A program made the translations under genes and the position numbers. From UBA2231 sp964415175 (lineage in GTDB: Bacteria; Elusimicrobiota; Elusimicrobia; Elusimicrobiales; UBA9959): a stretch of 64,000 nucleotides of DNA. Position 1 is the stretch's first letter; every line of letters starts with the position of its first letter. This document shows positions 44,329-52,705 of this stretch, piece by piece. The stretch lies in the NCBI GenBank assembly GCA_964415175.1, contig CAYPYG010000004.1:1-64000 (forward strand), in the 5' to 3' direction. Below the pieces are notes generated by a model that saw nothing but the letters and a program-made list of their open reading frames with translations, was not told where the DNA came from and made no database searches.

Positions 44329-45804
44329 ATGCTGGGTAAAATCGTGCTGACAGCGATATCCGGGGTGATACTGGGGACGGCGTTGGCGAGGGAGGCGCGG
44401 TTCGCCGGGTCCTTTTACCCCGCCGATCCGGCGGAGCTCGCCGCGGCCGTCGATAAAGCGCTTGCGGAGGCCGGACCGTACAAGGGGAAAGGCAAGGTCG
44501 CCGGCATACTTGTGCCGCACGCCGGCTATGTCTTTTCGGGCGGCGTGGCGGCTCACGCTTTCGCCTCGCTGAAGGAACACTACGATACCGTCGTCCTACT
44601 GGGCTCGGCGCACGCCGAAGGGTTCGCGGGCGCCGCCGTCATGGCCTCGGGGCATTACGCCACGCCCCTCGGGAGGGTCGAAGTCGACGGGAAACTGGCC
44701 GCCGCGCTTATGGAGAAGAACCCTTTCTTCCGCGACTACCCGCGCGCTCACGAAAAGGACCATACGCTGGAGGTCGAGCTCCCTTTCCTGCAGCGCGGGC
44801 TGAAAAAACCCTTCAAAATACTCCCGGTCCTTTTCGGCCGCGCCGACGAGAAGGAACTGGAGGCGGCGGGCCGCGCCCTCGGCCGCCTGCTCAAAGGCCG
44901 CAAGGCTCTGCTCCTGATTTCCAGCGATCTCTCCCATTACCCTTCGAGCGCCGACGCCCGCCGCTCCGACCTGGCCCTGCTCAAGGCGCTGGAGAAAATG
45001 GACCCCGGCTATTTCCGCCTGGCCCATTCGGTGCTGGCGGCCAAGGGCGTTAAGGGGCTGGAGACCCCGGCCTGCGGCGAGTCCGCCGTGGAGGCGGGCC
45101 TCTACGCGCTGCGCGAGCTGGGCGCGACCCGCTTCGAACTCCTCGCGCACTCCGATTCGCACCGGGCGTATCCCGCCGGAGCGCCGGAGGACCGCGTGGT
45201 CGGCTACGGCTCAGGCGTCTTCCTCTCGGGCGCCGGCCCGGCTTCCTTCAGCTCCTCGCCCTCGCCGGCGCAGCGCGGGGAACTGCTGCGGCTGGCCCGC
45301 TGGACGGTGGAGCGCGCCTTCGACGAGACCCAGCCGGCCCTGCCCGCCCTCTCCGACGAGCCTTCCTTCAACCTGCCCGCGGCGCTTTTCGTAACGCTCA
45401 ACAAGTCCGGGCGTCTCCGCGGCTGCATCGGCAATGTTTCGCCGTCCTTCACGCTGCGCGACGCGGTGGTCCGCAACTCGCTCTCGGCCGCCTTCGAAGA
45501 CCGCCGCTTCGAGCCGCTCACCGCCGACGAGCTTCCCCTGGTGCGTTTCGAGATATCGCTGCTCTCGCCGCTGGAGCGAGCCGCCGGGCACGCCGAGGTG
45601 AAGCCGGGCGTTCACGGGGTGGCCATAGCGCGGGAGGGGAAGAGCGGGCTTTTCCTGCCGCAGGTCTGGGGGCAGCTGCCGTCCAAGGAACTTTTCCTGG
45701 GAGAACTGTGCGAGCAGAAAGCCGGACTTCCGCGCGGCTGCTGGAAGGACAAGGCGACGGAATTCTATCTTTTCACTTCGGAGTCTTTCGAAGAGCCGCG
45801 CTGA
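44329..45804 (+). CDS. amrB-amrA: Fused Memo (AmrB) and AMMECR1 (AmrA) protein with signal segment
   Basis: A 491-residue fusion of two AmmeMemoRadiSam parts. Residues 1-20 are hydrophobic (IVLTAISGVILGTALA), like a signal peptide. Residues 22-300 are a Memo domain: GSFYPADPAEL, ILVPHAGYVFSGGVAAHAF, HTLEVELPFLQ, ISSDLSHYPS and CGESAVEAG, which hold the metal-site histidines and cysteine of the family. Residues 315-490 are AMMECR1: FVTLNKSGRLRGCIGNVSP, EDRRFEPLTADELP and LFLPQVWGQ. GGGAGG stands 7 nt before the ATG. The 3' end overlaps the convergent membrane protein gene by 40 nt. Confidence 0.9.
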   Translation: MLGKIVLTAISGVILGTALAREARFAGSFYPADPAELAAAVDKALAEAGPYKGKGKVAGILVPHAGYVFSGGVAAHAFASLKEHYDTVVLLGSAHAEGFAGAAVMASGHYATPLGRVEVDGKLAAALMEKNPFFRDYPRAHEKDHTLEVELPFLQRGLKKPFKILPVLFGRADEKELEAAGRALGRLLKGRKALLLISSDLSHYPSSADARRSDLALLKALEKMDPGYFRLAHSVLAAKGVKGLETPACGESAVEAGLYALRELGATRFELLAHSDSHRAYPAGAPEDRVVGYGSGVFLSGAGPASFSSSPSPAQRGELLRLARWTVERAFDETQPALPALSDEPSFNLPAALFVTLNKSGRLRGCIGNVSPSFTLRDAVVRNSLSAAFEDRRFEPLTADELPLVRFEISLLSPLERAAGHAEVKPGVHGVAIAREGKSGLFLPQVWGQLPSKELFLGELCEQKAGLPRGCWKDKATEFYLFTSESFEEPR

Positions 45805-47855
45805 AACAGGGCCGCCGCCAGCGGCGGCGCGCAGGAGAACGCGCCGAGGGCCGCGCAGGCCCGGAGCGCGTTCTCTATTCCCAGCAGCGGCACGGCGGCC
45901 GCCGAGACGATAAGACCCCCGGCCGCGCCGCCGTAGAGGTCGGCCGAGTATATCCCGCCCGCCCCGTCCGGGACGCGCCCCGCCGCGGCGGGGAAATAGG
46001 AGCCCGCGGCGAACCCTCCGGCGGCCAGCAGCAGCGAGCAGGCCGCCGCGAAAAGCTCCCGCCCCTGCCCGGCGAAGGCCGCCGGGAGCCAGAGCGCCGC
46101 TCCGGCCGATACCGCCGCCATAAGCGCGGCGGAGAGAGCTACCCCGCCCCGCCGCCGGAAAGCGGCCGCCCCGGCGGCCATGCCGCCGAGGAAGAGGGTG
46201 AAGATCAGCCCCAGCGAAGAGGCCAGCGTCCCCAGCCTGGCCTCCCAGGCCAGCATCAGGCAGATCTCGAAGGCCATTCCCCAGGCCCCGGCCAGGAAAG
46301 CGCCGGTCATAAGTCCCCCGCGGGACGATCCCTTCAGTCCGGCCGCCAGCCGCCGCGAGGCCCAGACCAGGGCGATGAGCAGGGCCGCGAGGCCCAGGAA
46401 CTGGTCCGGCCCGGCGTACATCGAGACCCACACCTTCCAGCTGAGGAAATAGGCCAGCGGCCGCAGGGCCGAGTTGACCGGCGTTTCTCCGGCCGCGTCC
46501 AGGCGGGAGGCGTACCAGGCTTTCCTGTACGGATGCAGGATAAAGGGCAGGGTCTCCTCTTTTACCGTGCGGGTTCTTATTCCCCGGGACCTGAGCCGCC
46601 TGCCCAGCAGGCCGGGGTCCGTGCTTAATTCCCTCTCCGAAGCCAGCAATAGCGCCCTGCCTCCTGGTATCACTTCGACATGCGCGAATACGGACCCGGC
46701 CGTGGCGCGCAGGCAGGCCGCCGCGTAAGCCTCCGGCGGAGAGAGGTAGTTCTCGGCGGAGGAGAAGGCGAAGGCGGCTATGCCGCCGGGTCTGAGCGCC
46801 GTCCTCACGGCCGTCATGAATTCGGCGGTGTAGTAGCGGTTGAGCGAGGAGTTGGACGGATCGCCGGCCGGCACTATCACCGCGTCGTAAGCCGCCGCGC
46901 GCGAGAGACAGTCCGCGGCGACGCAGAGGGACGCCCGCCCGCCGGAGCGCTCCAGCAGGCGCGCGGCGGCCGGGATGTCGTCGGAGCCGGCGAAAAGTTC
47001 CACGGGAGAATGGCGGCCCGCTTCCGCCGCGTAGAGCGGCGCGGCCGGGCCCAGCAGCAGGACGGATTTCGGCGCCGGGTGAGCCAGCAGCGGGATGTGC
47101 ACCGGCGCCTCGCCGGCCTCGCCGGCCGGGACTTCTCCCAGGGCGAAGCCGTCGGCGTGAACGGTCAGGGCGCCTTCCCTTTCGACGAAGACCAGGCGGG
47201 TCTCGCGCGACTGGAAGACCTCCTTCACCTCGCCCCGGCCGTAAAGCGCGGGATAAACCCGCCGGCCGGCCCAGGCGGAGAGCAGCGCCAGGGGGATGAA
47301 AAGCGCGGCCAGCGCGGCCCCGCGCCGGGGATAGCCGGCCGCGCGCAGGCAGAGGAGAAGGGCGGCGGCGGCCGTGACGGAGCCGGCCGCGACATAGTCG
47401 GTCCCGGGAAGCGCGGCGAAGAGCAGGACCGCGCCCAGGCCGCCGGCCGCGGCGCCGCAGCTCTCCAGCAGGTAGAACCGCTGGGGCGCGAGCGCGTCAA
47501 GGCCGGCCGCGATAGCGGCGCCGTTGAGGAGTCCGAAAGGAAGGGTCAGTAACGCCCCGAGCAGGACGGTGCCGAACAGCCCGGGCGGCGTTCCGACGGC
47601 CAGCGGCAGCGCGGCCGCCCTGCAGAGCGCCAGGGCCGCCGGCGAGGCCGCCGCGAACAGCGCCGTCCAGAAGAGCAGGGAGCGCGGGGTCCCGCGCCGG
47701 GCCAGCGCTATGCCCGCCGCGGTCCAGAGCAGCCAGGCGGCCAGCGCCCCGGAAACGGAAAGTTCGCCCGCGCTGAAGAGCAGGCCTATCTCCCGCAGGG
47801 CGAGGGTCTGGGCGAAAAGCGAGTGGAACCCGAGCGCGAAAGCGGCCGTACTCAT
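45765..47855 (-). CDS. Polytopic membrane protein with degenerate spermidine synthase-like domain
   Basis: A 696-residue protein of three parts: about seven helices (residues 1-200), a soluble spermidine/spermine synthase-like domain (about 225-420), then about seven more helices. The soluble part keeps the synthase layout (AYDAVIVPAGDPSNSSLNRY, YTAEFMTAVRTALRPGGIAA). Its nucleotide-binding loop reads VLLLGPAAPLYAAE instead of the GGGDG type, so SAM binding may be altered or lost. It is divergent from the NapH-like gene through overlapping -10 boxes. The tail-to-tail overlap with the Memo fusion suggests a functional cluster. Confidence 0.75.
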   Translation of the reverse strand: MSTAAFALGFHSLFAQTLALREIGLLFSAGELSVSGALAAWLLWTAAGIALARRGTPRSLLFWTALFAAASPAALALCRAAALPLAVGTPPGLFGTVLLGALLTLPFGLLNGAAIAAGLDALAPQRFYLLESCGAAAGGLGAVLLFAALPGTDYVAAGSVTAAAALLLCLRAAGYPRRGAALAALFIPLALLSAWAGRRVYPALYGRGEVKEVFQSRETRLVFVEREGALTVHADGFALGEVPAGEAGEAPVHIPLLAHPAPKSVLLLGPAAPLYAAEAGRHSPVELFAGSDDIPAAARLLERSGGRASLCVAADCLSRAAAYDAVIVPAGDPSNSSLNRYYTAEFMTAVRTALRPGGIAAFAFSSAENYLSPPEAYAAACLRATAGSVFAHVEVIPGGRALLLASERELSTDPGLLGRRLRSRGIRTRTVKEETLPFILHPYRKAWYASRLDAAGETPVNSALRPLAYFLSWKVWVSMYAGPDQFLGLAALLIALVWASRRLAAGLKGSSRGGLMTGAFLAGAWGMAFEICLMLAWEARLGTLASSLGLIFTLFLGGMAAGAAAFRRRGGVALSAALMAAVSAGAALWLPAAFAGQGRELFAAACSLLLAAGGFAAGSYFPAAAGRVPDGAGGIYSADLYGGAAGGLIVSAAAVPLLGIENALRACAALGAFSCAPPLAAALFQRGSSKDSEVKR

Positions 47856-47867
47856 AGCGCCATCTAT

Positions 47868-47875
47868 ACTATAAT
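47868..47875. promoter_or_regulatory. Overlapping divergent -10 boxes (membrane synthase-like / NapH-like)
   Basis: TATAAT on the plus strand (47870-47875) and TATAGT on the minus strand (47868-47873) share four bases. The plus-strand GTG start is 7 nt beyond; the minus-strand ATG is 12 nt beyond. Confidence 0.55.
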
Positions 47876-47882
47876 ATCCTCC

Positions 47883-49013
47883 GTGAAAGGCAAAAGAGAG
47901 GACCTCTTCCCTTCGCTGGCCTACGCCGCCGCCGCCCTGGCCGTCGTTCTTCCTTTGGGCCTTGAACTCTCCTCCGGCCGGCTCCACCCGGCCTATGTGT
48001 GGTCCTGGTCCCTCTTTTCGGCTTCCGTCGCCTTCGCCATTTCCTACACCCGCGACATAGCGCCCTGGCGGCGGCTTTTTTTCATCGTATCGGCCTTCGC
48101 CTTCCTGGTACATTTCAAGTTCGGTCTTTTCTCGGAAATGTTCAAGGCGCAATGTTTCCAGGATACGCCGTATTGTCATATAGCGCTGGCCCCGTCCTTC
48201 CTGAACTACCTCTACCAGCAGTACCTGGCGCTGATGAGCGGCGACTGGAAGGTATGGGGGCCGCTCTCGCTGGGCTTCGTCTGGCTTTTCGCCACCATTA
48301 TCGTCGGCAGGGCCTGGTGCTCGTGGACCTGCTTCTACGGCGGGCTCGACGAGTTCTTCTCGCGCCTCTCCCCGGTAAAGAGACTGCCGGCCGCCGCGCG
48401 GACCTGGGCGGCGCGGCTGCGCGATCTGCCGATGGCCCTGCTGATCTTCTTCATGCTTGTCTCGCTGGCCTACATGACGCCGATGTTCTGCTACTGGCTC
48501 TGCCCTTTCAAGCTGGGAGGGGAATTCCTCGACGAGGGCGCGCGCCGTTCCTTTCAGCTGGGCCTGATGTGGCTGGCGCTGGGCTTCGTGGTCCTGCTGC
48601 CTCTGCTCACCGCCAGGAGGTCCTTCTGCTCTTTCCTCTGCCCTTTCGGCGCCTGGCAGGCTTTCTGGGGCAGGCTCAATCCCTTCCGCGTGAAGTTCGA
48701 CGAGGGGGTCTGCACGGGCTGCGGGCTCTGCGAGGCCGCCTGCCCGATGTTCGCGATAAAGAAAGGCGCGGAGGGAAAGCCGGAGATACTGGACTACTGC
48801 AATATGTGCGCCTCCTGTTTCTCCGCCTGTCCCGAGGGCGGGATAGGGTATTATATCTTCGGCGTGAAAGCCGCCGATCCCCGCTCCGGCTGGGGGAGGC
48901 TCCTTTCCCCGGGAGCGCTTTTTATTTTCTCGGTCCTGACCTTCAGCGCCGTCTTCGCCTCGCTCTGGGCTCCGGCGGCGCTGTCCGATCTGGTCAGGGT
49001 AATCGGCGGATGA
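47883..49013 (+). CDS. NapH-like 4Fe-4S membrane protein
   Basis: A 376-residue inner-membrane polyferredoxin of the NapH/NosR/CcoG group. About six helices surround two cysteine motifs typical of the group (GRAWCSWTCFYGGLDEFF and RSFCSFLCPFGAWQAF). Two ferredoxin-type clusters follow (CTGCGLCEAACP and CNMCASCFSACP), facing the cytoplasm, and a last helix ends the protein. Such proteins pass electrons from quinol or ferredoxin to periplasmic acceptors. A GTG start 7 nt after a TATAAT suggests a leaderless mRNA. No Nap or Nos catalytic gene is present, so the electron acceptor may be within this cluster. Confidence 0.87.
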   Translation: MKGKREDLFPSLAYAAAALAVVLPLGLELSSGRLHPAYVWSWSLFSASVAFAISYTRDIAPWRRLFFIVSAFAFLVHFKFGLFSEMFKAQCFQDTPYCHIALAPSFLNYLYQQYLALMSGDWKVWGPLSLGFVWLFATIIVGRAWCSWTCFYGGLDEFFSRLSPVKRLPAAARTWAARLRDLPMALLIFFMLVSLAYMTPMFCYWLCPFKLGGEFLDEGARRSFQLGLMWLALGFVVLLPLLTARRSFCSFLCPFGAWQAFWGRLNPFRVKFDEGVCTGCGLCEAACPMFAIKKGAEGKPEILDYCNMCASCFSACPEGGIGYYIFGVKAADPRSGWGRLLSPGALFIFSVLTFSAVFASLWAPAALSDLVRVIGG

Positions 49014-49035
49014 TCGCGACCGGAGGACATCTGAT

Positions 49036-49230
49036 ATGAAGGACGGTAAATGGCTGGAGCCTAGGCATACCAGCAAGGAGATCTTCGACAAGGACTACCC
49101 GCAGCTGGACTTCTCCGGCGGCGAGGTCAGGTGCCCCGGCTGCAGGTCCGGGGTGACGCTTAACCGGAAGAACGCCGCCATGAGGCGCGCCGGCTGGTGC
49201 AAGGCCTGCAACCGGGCGGTGACGCTCTGA
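49036..49230 (+). CDS. Small zinc-ribbon protein
   Basis: A 64-residue protein with two CxxC knuckles (VRCPGCRSGVTL and GWCKACNRAVTL), which form a zinc ribbon in the C-terminal half. The N-terminal half is acidic and hydrophilic. It is 22 nt after the NapH-like gene and overlaps the next, so it belongs to this operon. It is not assigned to a family. Confidence 0.72.
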   Translation: MKDGKWLEPRHTSKEIFDKDYPQLDFSGGEVRCPGCRSGVTLNRKNAAMRRAGWCKACNRAVTL

Positions 49231-49832
49231 CACCGGCGCTGGCCCTGGCCGAAGGCTGGACGCTCGGCCTCTCGACGGGCGCCTATTGCGCGGTTTCCTG
49301 CCTGCCGGTACTGGCCCCCTACATCATGGGGGCGGGAGAGAGGTCGCTGCCCCGCGGCCTGCTGATCTTCTCCATCTTCCTCGGCGGCCGGCTGACGGCC
49401 TATCTCGCTTTCGCCTCCGCCGCCGTGCTCCTGGGCCGGCTTGCCGCGCCGGCGCTGCCGGTCTGGGCGGGGGGGGCGGCCATGTTCGCCGCCGGCCTCA
49501 TCCTGCTGGCCGCGCCTTTCCTGAAACTTTCACGCGGCTGTCCGGCGGCCCTGCCCGCCGCCGGCAAGGCGATGCCGTTCTCGCTGGGTTTTCTTACCGG
49601 CCTCAATTTCTGCCCACCCGTGCTGGCCGGGCTGGTTCGTCTGACCTCGTTCCCCGACTTCGTCCCCGGCCTCGTCTATTTCGGCGGCTTCTTCGCCGCT
49701 ACGGCGCTTTTCCTCCTGCCCGCGCTCATCCCGGTCCCCTTCCTGACGGACCGGGTAAAAGGCATCGGCCGCATGGCCCTCTTCATCTCCGGCCTCTGGC
49801 TGGCCGGCAACGGCATCGCCTCTCTCGTTTGA
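49197..49832 (+). CDS. CcdA/TauE-like membrane protein
   Basis: A protein of up to 211 residues with about six helices. Helix 1 carries two cysteines next to prolines (GAYCAVSCLPVLAPYIMG), and helix 4 carries another (GLNFCPPVLAGLVRLT). Such paired cysteine-proline motifs resemble CcdA/DsbD-type thiol carriers and the SafE-like proteins annotated as sulfite exporters. The start is uncertain: GTG at 49197 overlaps the zinc-ribbon gene by 34 nt, and a CTG at 49227 would overlap its stop as CTGA. With the polyferredoxin it may move electrons or thiols across the membrane. Confidence 0.72.
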   Translation: MQGLQPGGDALTPALALAEGWTLGLSTGAYCAVSCLPVLAPYIMGAGERSLPRGLLIFSIFLGGRLTAYLAFASAAVLLGRLAAPALPVWAGGAAMFAAGLILLAAPFLKLSRGCPAALPAAGKAMPFSLGFLTGLNFCPPVLAGLVRLTSFPDFVPGLVYFGGFFAATALFLLPALIPVPFLTDRVKGIGRMALFISGLWLAGNGIASLV

Positions 49833-49955
49833 CAGGGATCATAGGCCTTTGGGCCCAGGCCGGCCTGGGCCTATTGACCTTGTTGACAAAAGTCATGTAG
49901 GATACAATCTATAAGTATTGAGCATAGTCAAACGGGCCGTATCCAGGAGAAACGA

Positions 49956-51299
49956 ATGATCAGGCTGCTGCTGTCGCTAACTTTCTTGGCCTCCCTCTCG
50001 GTGAACGCTTTCGCTTCCGAAACTCCCGAAAGATCCTCCCTTTCTTTCGACCAGCTCCTGAAGTCCATCTCCTCCGCCTACGAGGCTCCGCCGGCCCCGG
50101 TCATAGAGGAGATGTCCTCGACCGCGGCCCGGACCCTGGAGAACGACCCGCGTCTCTGGATCAGCGTGGCCGCTTCCACTAAAGAGGAGCGCACCCGCCT
50201 GCTGGAGATGGGTCTTTCGATCGAGGCTATCTCGGCCAACTCGGTGTCCGGCATCATACACCGCGACTCGCTGCCCGCCTTCCAGACCAAGAGCGTAAGC
50301 GTGCTGGCCAGCATCCCGCTGGCGCAGTTCGCCTCCTCCTCGCTTAAGGATTTCCCGACGCAGGACGCCGCTTATCACAACTATCAGGAGATGTACGCCC
50401 GGCTCAAAGCCCTGGAGTCGGCCAATTCCGACATCGCGTCGCTGTTCTCGATAGGCAGGACCACCGAGGGCCGCGAGGTCTGGACCTTGCGCATAAACTC
50501 GTCGGCGAAAGGCACGAAGCCTTCCTCCAAGCCCGGCGCCGTTTTCCAGGGCGCCCATCACGCCCGCGAGCATCTCAGCGTCGAGGTGCCCCTGCTCTTC
50601 GCCGTCTGGCTGCTGGAGAACCGCGATAACGCCGAGGTCAGGAAATATATCGACACCCTGGATATTTATATACAGCCGATGATCAACCCCGACGGCGCGG
50701 AGTTCGATATCAGCACCGGCAAGTACCAGTGGTGGCGCAAGACCCGCAGTCCGCAGGGCGGCGGCAACTTCGGCGCCGATCCCAACCGCAACTACGATTC
50801 CTGGTGGTGCCAGGCCGGCGCTTCCAATTCGCCCTGGGCCGACACCTACTGCGGCCCCTCCGCCTTCTCCGAGCCGGAGACCCGCGCGGTGCGCGATTTC
50901 GTCAAGGCCCGTCCCAACCTCAAGACGATGATAAGTTATCACAGTTACGCCGAACTGGTGCTCTATCCCTGGGGCGGCAAGTACGAAGATGTCCCGAATA
51001 AGGACGACCTCAAAGTCTTCAGGACGCTGGCCGAGGGTATGGCGGGGCTGACCGGCTATACCGCGCAGAAGTCCAGCGACCTCTACGCCGCCACCGGGGA
51101 TTCCTGCGACTGGGCCTACGCCGAGGCCGGCATCTTCGCCTTCACGATCGAGCTCTCGCCGGCCGGCGGGGGCTGGGGCGGCGGCGGTACCTTCTACCCC
51201 GGCGCGGGCGTGATAGAGAAGACGGTGCGCGACAATGTGCAGGCGGCGCTCTACCTGCTCCGTAATACCGCCGACCCGCGCAAGGCCGCGGCCGAATAA
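49956..51299 (+). CDS. M14 family zinc carboxypeptidase, exported
   Basis: A 447-residue protein with signal peptide (LLLSLTFLASLSVNAFA), a propeptide of about 120 residues and an M14 domain. Zinc ligands are in GAHHAREHLSVEVPLL (His and Glu) and in the later histidine of ISYHSYAEL. MINPDGAEFDIS, DPNRNYDSWW and the catalytic glutamate in FTIELSPAGGGW are all present. It should release C-terminal residues from extracellular peptides. AGGAGAAACG precedes the ATG and a terminator follows. Confidence 0.92.
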   Translation: MIRLLLSLTFLASLSVNAFASETPERSSLSFDQLLKSISSAYEAPPAPVIEEMSSTAARTLENDPRLWISVAASTKEERTRLLEMGLSIEAISANSVSGIIHRDSLPAFQTKSVSVLASIPLAQFASSSLKDFPTQDAAYHNYQEMYARLKALESANSDIASLFSIGRTTEGREVWTLRINSSAKGTKPSSKPGAVFQGAHHAREHLSVEVPLLFAVWLLENRDNAEVRKYIDTLDIYIQPMINPDGAEFDISTGKYQWWRKTRSPQGGGNFGADPNRNYDSWWCQAGASNSPWADTYCGPSAFSEPETRAVRDFVKARPNLKTMISYHSYAELVLYPWGGKYEDVPNKDDLKVFRTLAEGMAGLTGYTAQKSSDLYAATGDSCDWAYAEAGIFAFTIELSPAGGGWGGGGTFYPGAGVIEKTVRDNVQAALYLLRNTADPRKAAAE

Positions 51300-51322
51300 A
51301 GCCTCTTCCGCTTCCGGGAAGC

Positions 51323-51351
51323 AACTGCCCGCCGCGGCGGGCAGTTCCATT
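51323..51351 (+). terminator. Intrinsic terminator after the carboxypeptidase
   Basis: AACTGCCCGCC and GGCGGGCAGTT pair with a GC loop and are followed by CCATTTATT. Confidence 0.7.
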
Positions 51352-51393
51352 TATTGACCCCCCGACGGGGGAAAAGTTACCATCTCTTTCCGG

Positions 51394-51813
51394 ATGATCC
51401 GCTACAGATTCATAAAGAAACCTTCTCCCTCCGATCTCGCCGGGATAGAGGCCCTTTACCGGGCCCAGGGCTGGTGGAAGCCCTCGGACAGACGGGCCGC
51501 GCTGCGCCGTACCGTGGAGCGCAGCCTCTGTTTCATCGTCGCGGAGGAGGACGGCCGGCTGGCCGGCATGGGCCGGGCGATAGACGCTCATTCCGCCGAA
51601 GCCTACCTGCACGATATAACCGTCGCCCGGGAGTTCCGCGGGCGCAATATAGGTTCCGGCCTGGTCCGGCGCATGCTCAAGCGGCTCAAGACCCTGGGGG
51701 TAGGGTGGGTCGGCCTGATATCCTCCAATAACTCCTGGCCTTTCTATCGCCGTCTCGGTTTTGTCACGCCTCGCGGCGCGCGCGGCATGATGAAAGGCGG
51801 CACGAATGTTTGA
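51394..51813 (+). CDS. GNAT family N-acetyltransferase
   Basis: A 139-residue GNAT protein. The acetyl-CoA motif A is seen as HDITVAREFRGRNIGSGLV, followed by FYRRLGFVTP. The acceptor is unknown. It overlaps the DUF2156 gene by 8 nt, so both may be co-expressed acyl-transfer functions. TTGACC (51354-51359) and TACCAT (51378-51383) form a possible promoter ending 10 nt before the start. Confidence 0.85.
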   Translation: MIRYRFIKKPSPSDLAGIEALYRAQGWWKPSDRRAALRRTVERSLCFIVAEEDGRLAGMGRAIDAHSAEAYLHDITVAREFRGRNIGSGLVRRMLKRLKTLGVGWVGLISSNNSWPFYRRLGFVTPRGARGMMKGGTNV

Positions 51814-52705
51814 TCCGCTCGGGCCGGCCGACTACGGCCGCCTGAAGCCTTACTTCGCGGGGCGGGGCTACCAGCTCTGCCCGTATTCGCTGGCCTCGAT
51901 GATCATCTGGGCCGGCTGTATTTACGACGCCTTTTTCCTGGAAGAGGACGACAAGGTCTGGTTCGCCGAGCACGAGCAGGAGAAAGGCGGGAGGCGCCGC
52001 CTGCTGCTCCCGGTCTGCCGTCCTTTCCGTATGCCGACGCCGGCGGAACTGGCCGACGGGGCCGCCAGGCTGGGCTACCGGGAGTTCCGCTATGTTCCGC
52101 AGCAATGGCTGGACTCGGCCGGACGGGGCGAGGCTGAAAAACTCTTCGTCGTCCGGGAAGAGGATGGTTTCCACGACTATATTTACGAGCGGGAGGCGCT
52201 GGCCTCGCTCGGCGGCCGGCGTTACGCCAAGAAGCGCAACCTCATAGCCCAGTTCGAAAAGACCTACGGCGCCTCCGCCGCCGTCGGCGCGATGAAGGGC
52301 GCCTGCTTGAAGAGCTGCCTCGACCTCTTCGACCACTGGGAGAGATCCCGGGGCGCCGCGATGGACATAAGCAAGTGCGAGCGCAAGGCCATAGCCAACG
52401 CCCTGGCCAGTTTCCGGGAGCTGGAGATGTCCGGCGTCGCGGTGGAGATCGGCGGCCGGCTGGCCGGCTTCGCCTTCGGCTCGCGGGTCAACGACGACAC
52501 CTGGGCGCTTAACTTCGAGAAGGCCGATATCGCTTACAAGGGTCTCTACCAGTTCCTGGACCGCGAGGCGGCCCGCTCCGTGCCCGCCTCCTATCAGTTC
52601 ATCGACAAGGAGAACGATCTGGGCCTGGCCGGCCTAAAGAAGGCCAAGGAATCCTATTTCCCCTGCAGGACGGTGAAGTCGTACACGCTGAAACTCAAGG
52701 ATTAG
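51806..52705 (+). CDS. DUF2156 domain protein
   Basis: A 299-residue GNAT-like DUF2156 protein, related to the catalytic domain of phosphatidylglycerol lysyltransferase (MprF). Visible family segments include DDKVWFAEHEQEKGG, YAKKRNLIAQFEKTYG and FIDKENDLGLAGLKKAKESYFP. No membrane helices are present, so it is the soluble form, and its acceptor is unknown. It ends directly before the PgeF start. Confidence 0.82.
   Translation: MFDPLGPADYGRLKPYFAGRGYQLCPYSLASMIIWAGCIYDAFFLEEDDKVWFAEHEQEKGGRRRLLLPVCRPFRMPTPAELADGAARLGYREFRYVPQQWLDSAGRGEAEKLFVVREEDGFHDYIYEREALASLGGRRYAKKRNLIAQFEKTYGASAAVGAMKGACLKSCLDLFDHWERSRGAAMDISKCERKAIANALASFRELEMSGVAVEIGGRLAGFAFGSRVNDDTWALNFEKADIAYKGLYQFLDREAARSVPASYQFIDKENDLGLAGLKKAKESYFPCRTVKSYTLKLKD

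Noticed and set aside
45765..49091. Single 1108-codon gene on the minus strand
   Set aside because: The upstream 411 codons are antisense to the NapH-like gene. The real start is 47855 beside the divergent promoter.
49874..49908. Consensus promoter before the M14 carboxypeptidase
   Set aside because: TTGACA and TACAAT are present, but the spacer is only 14 nt, and the alternative TTGACC gives 23 nt. Neither is convincing.
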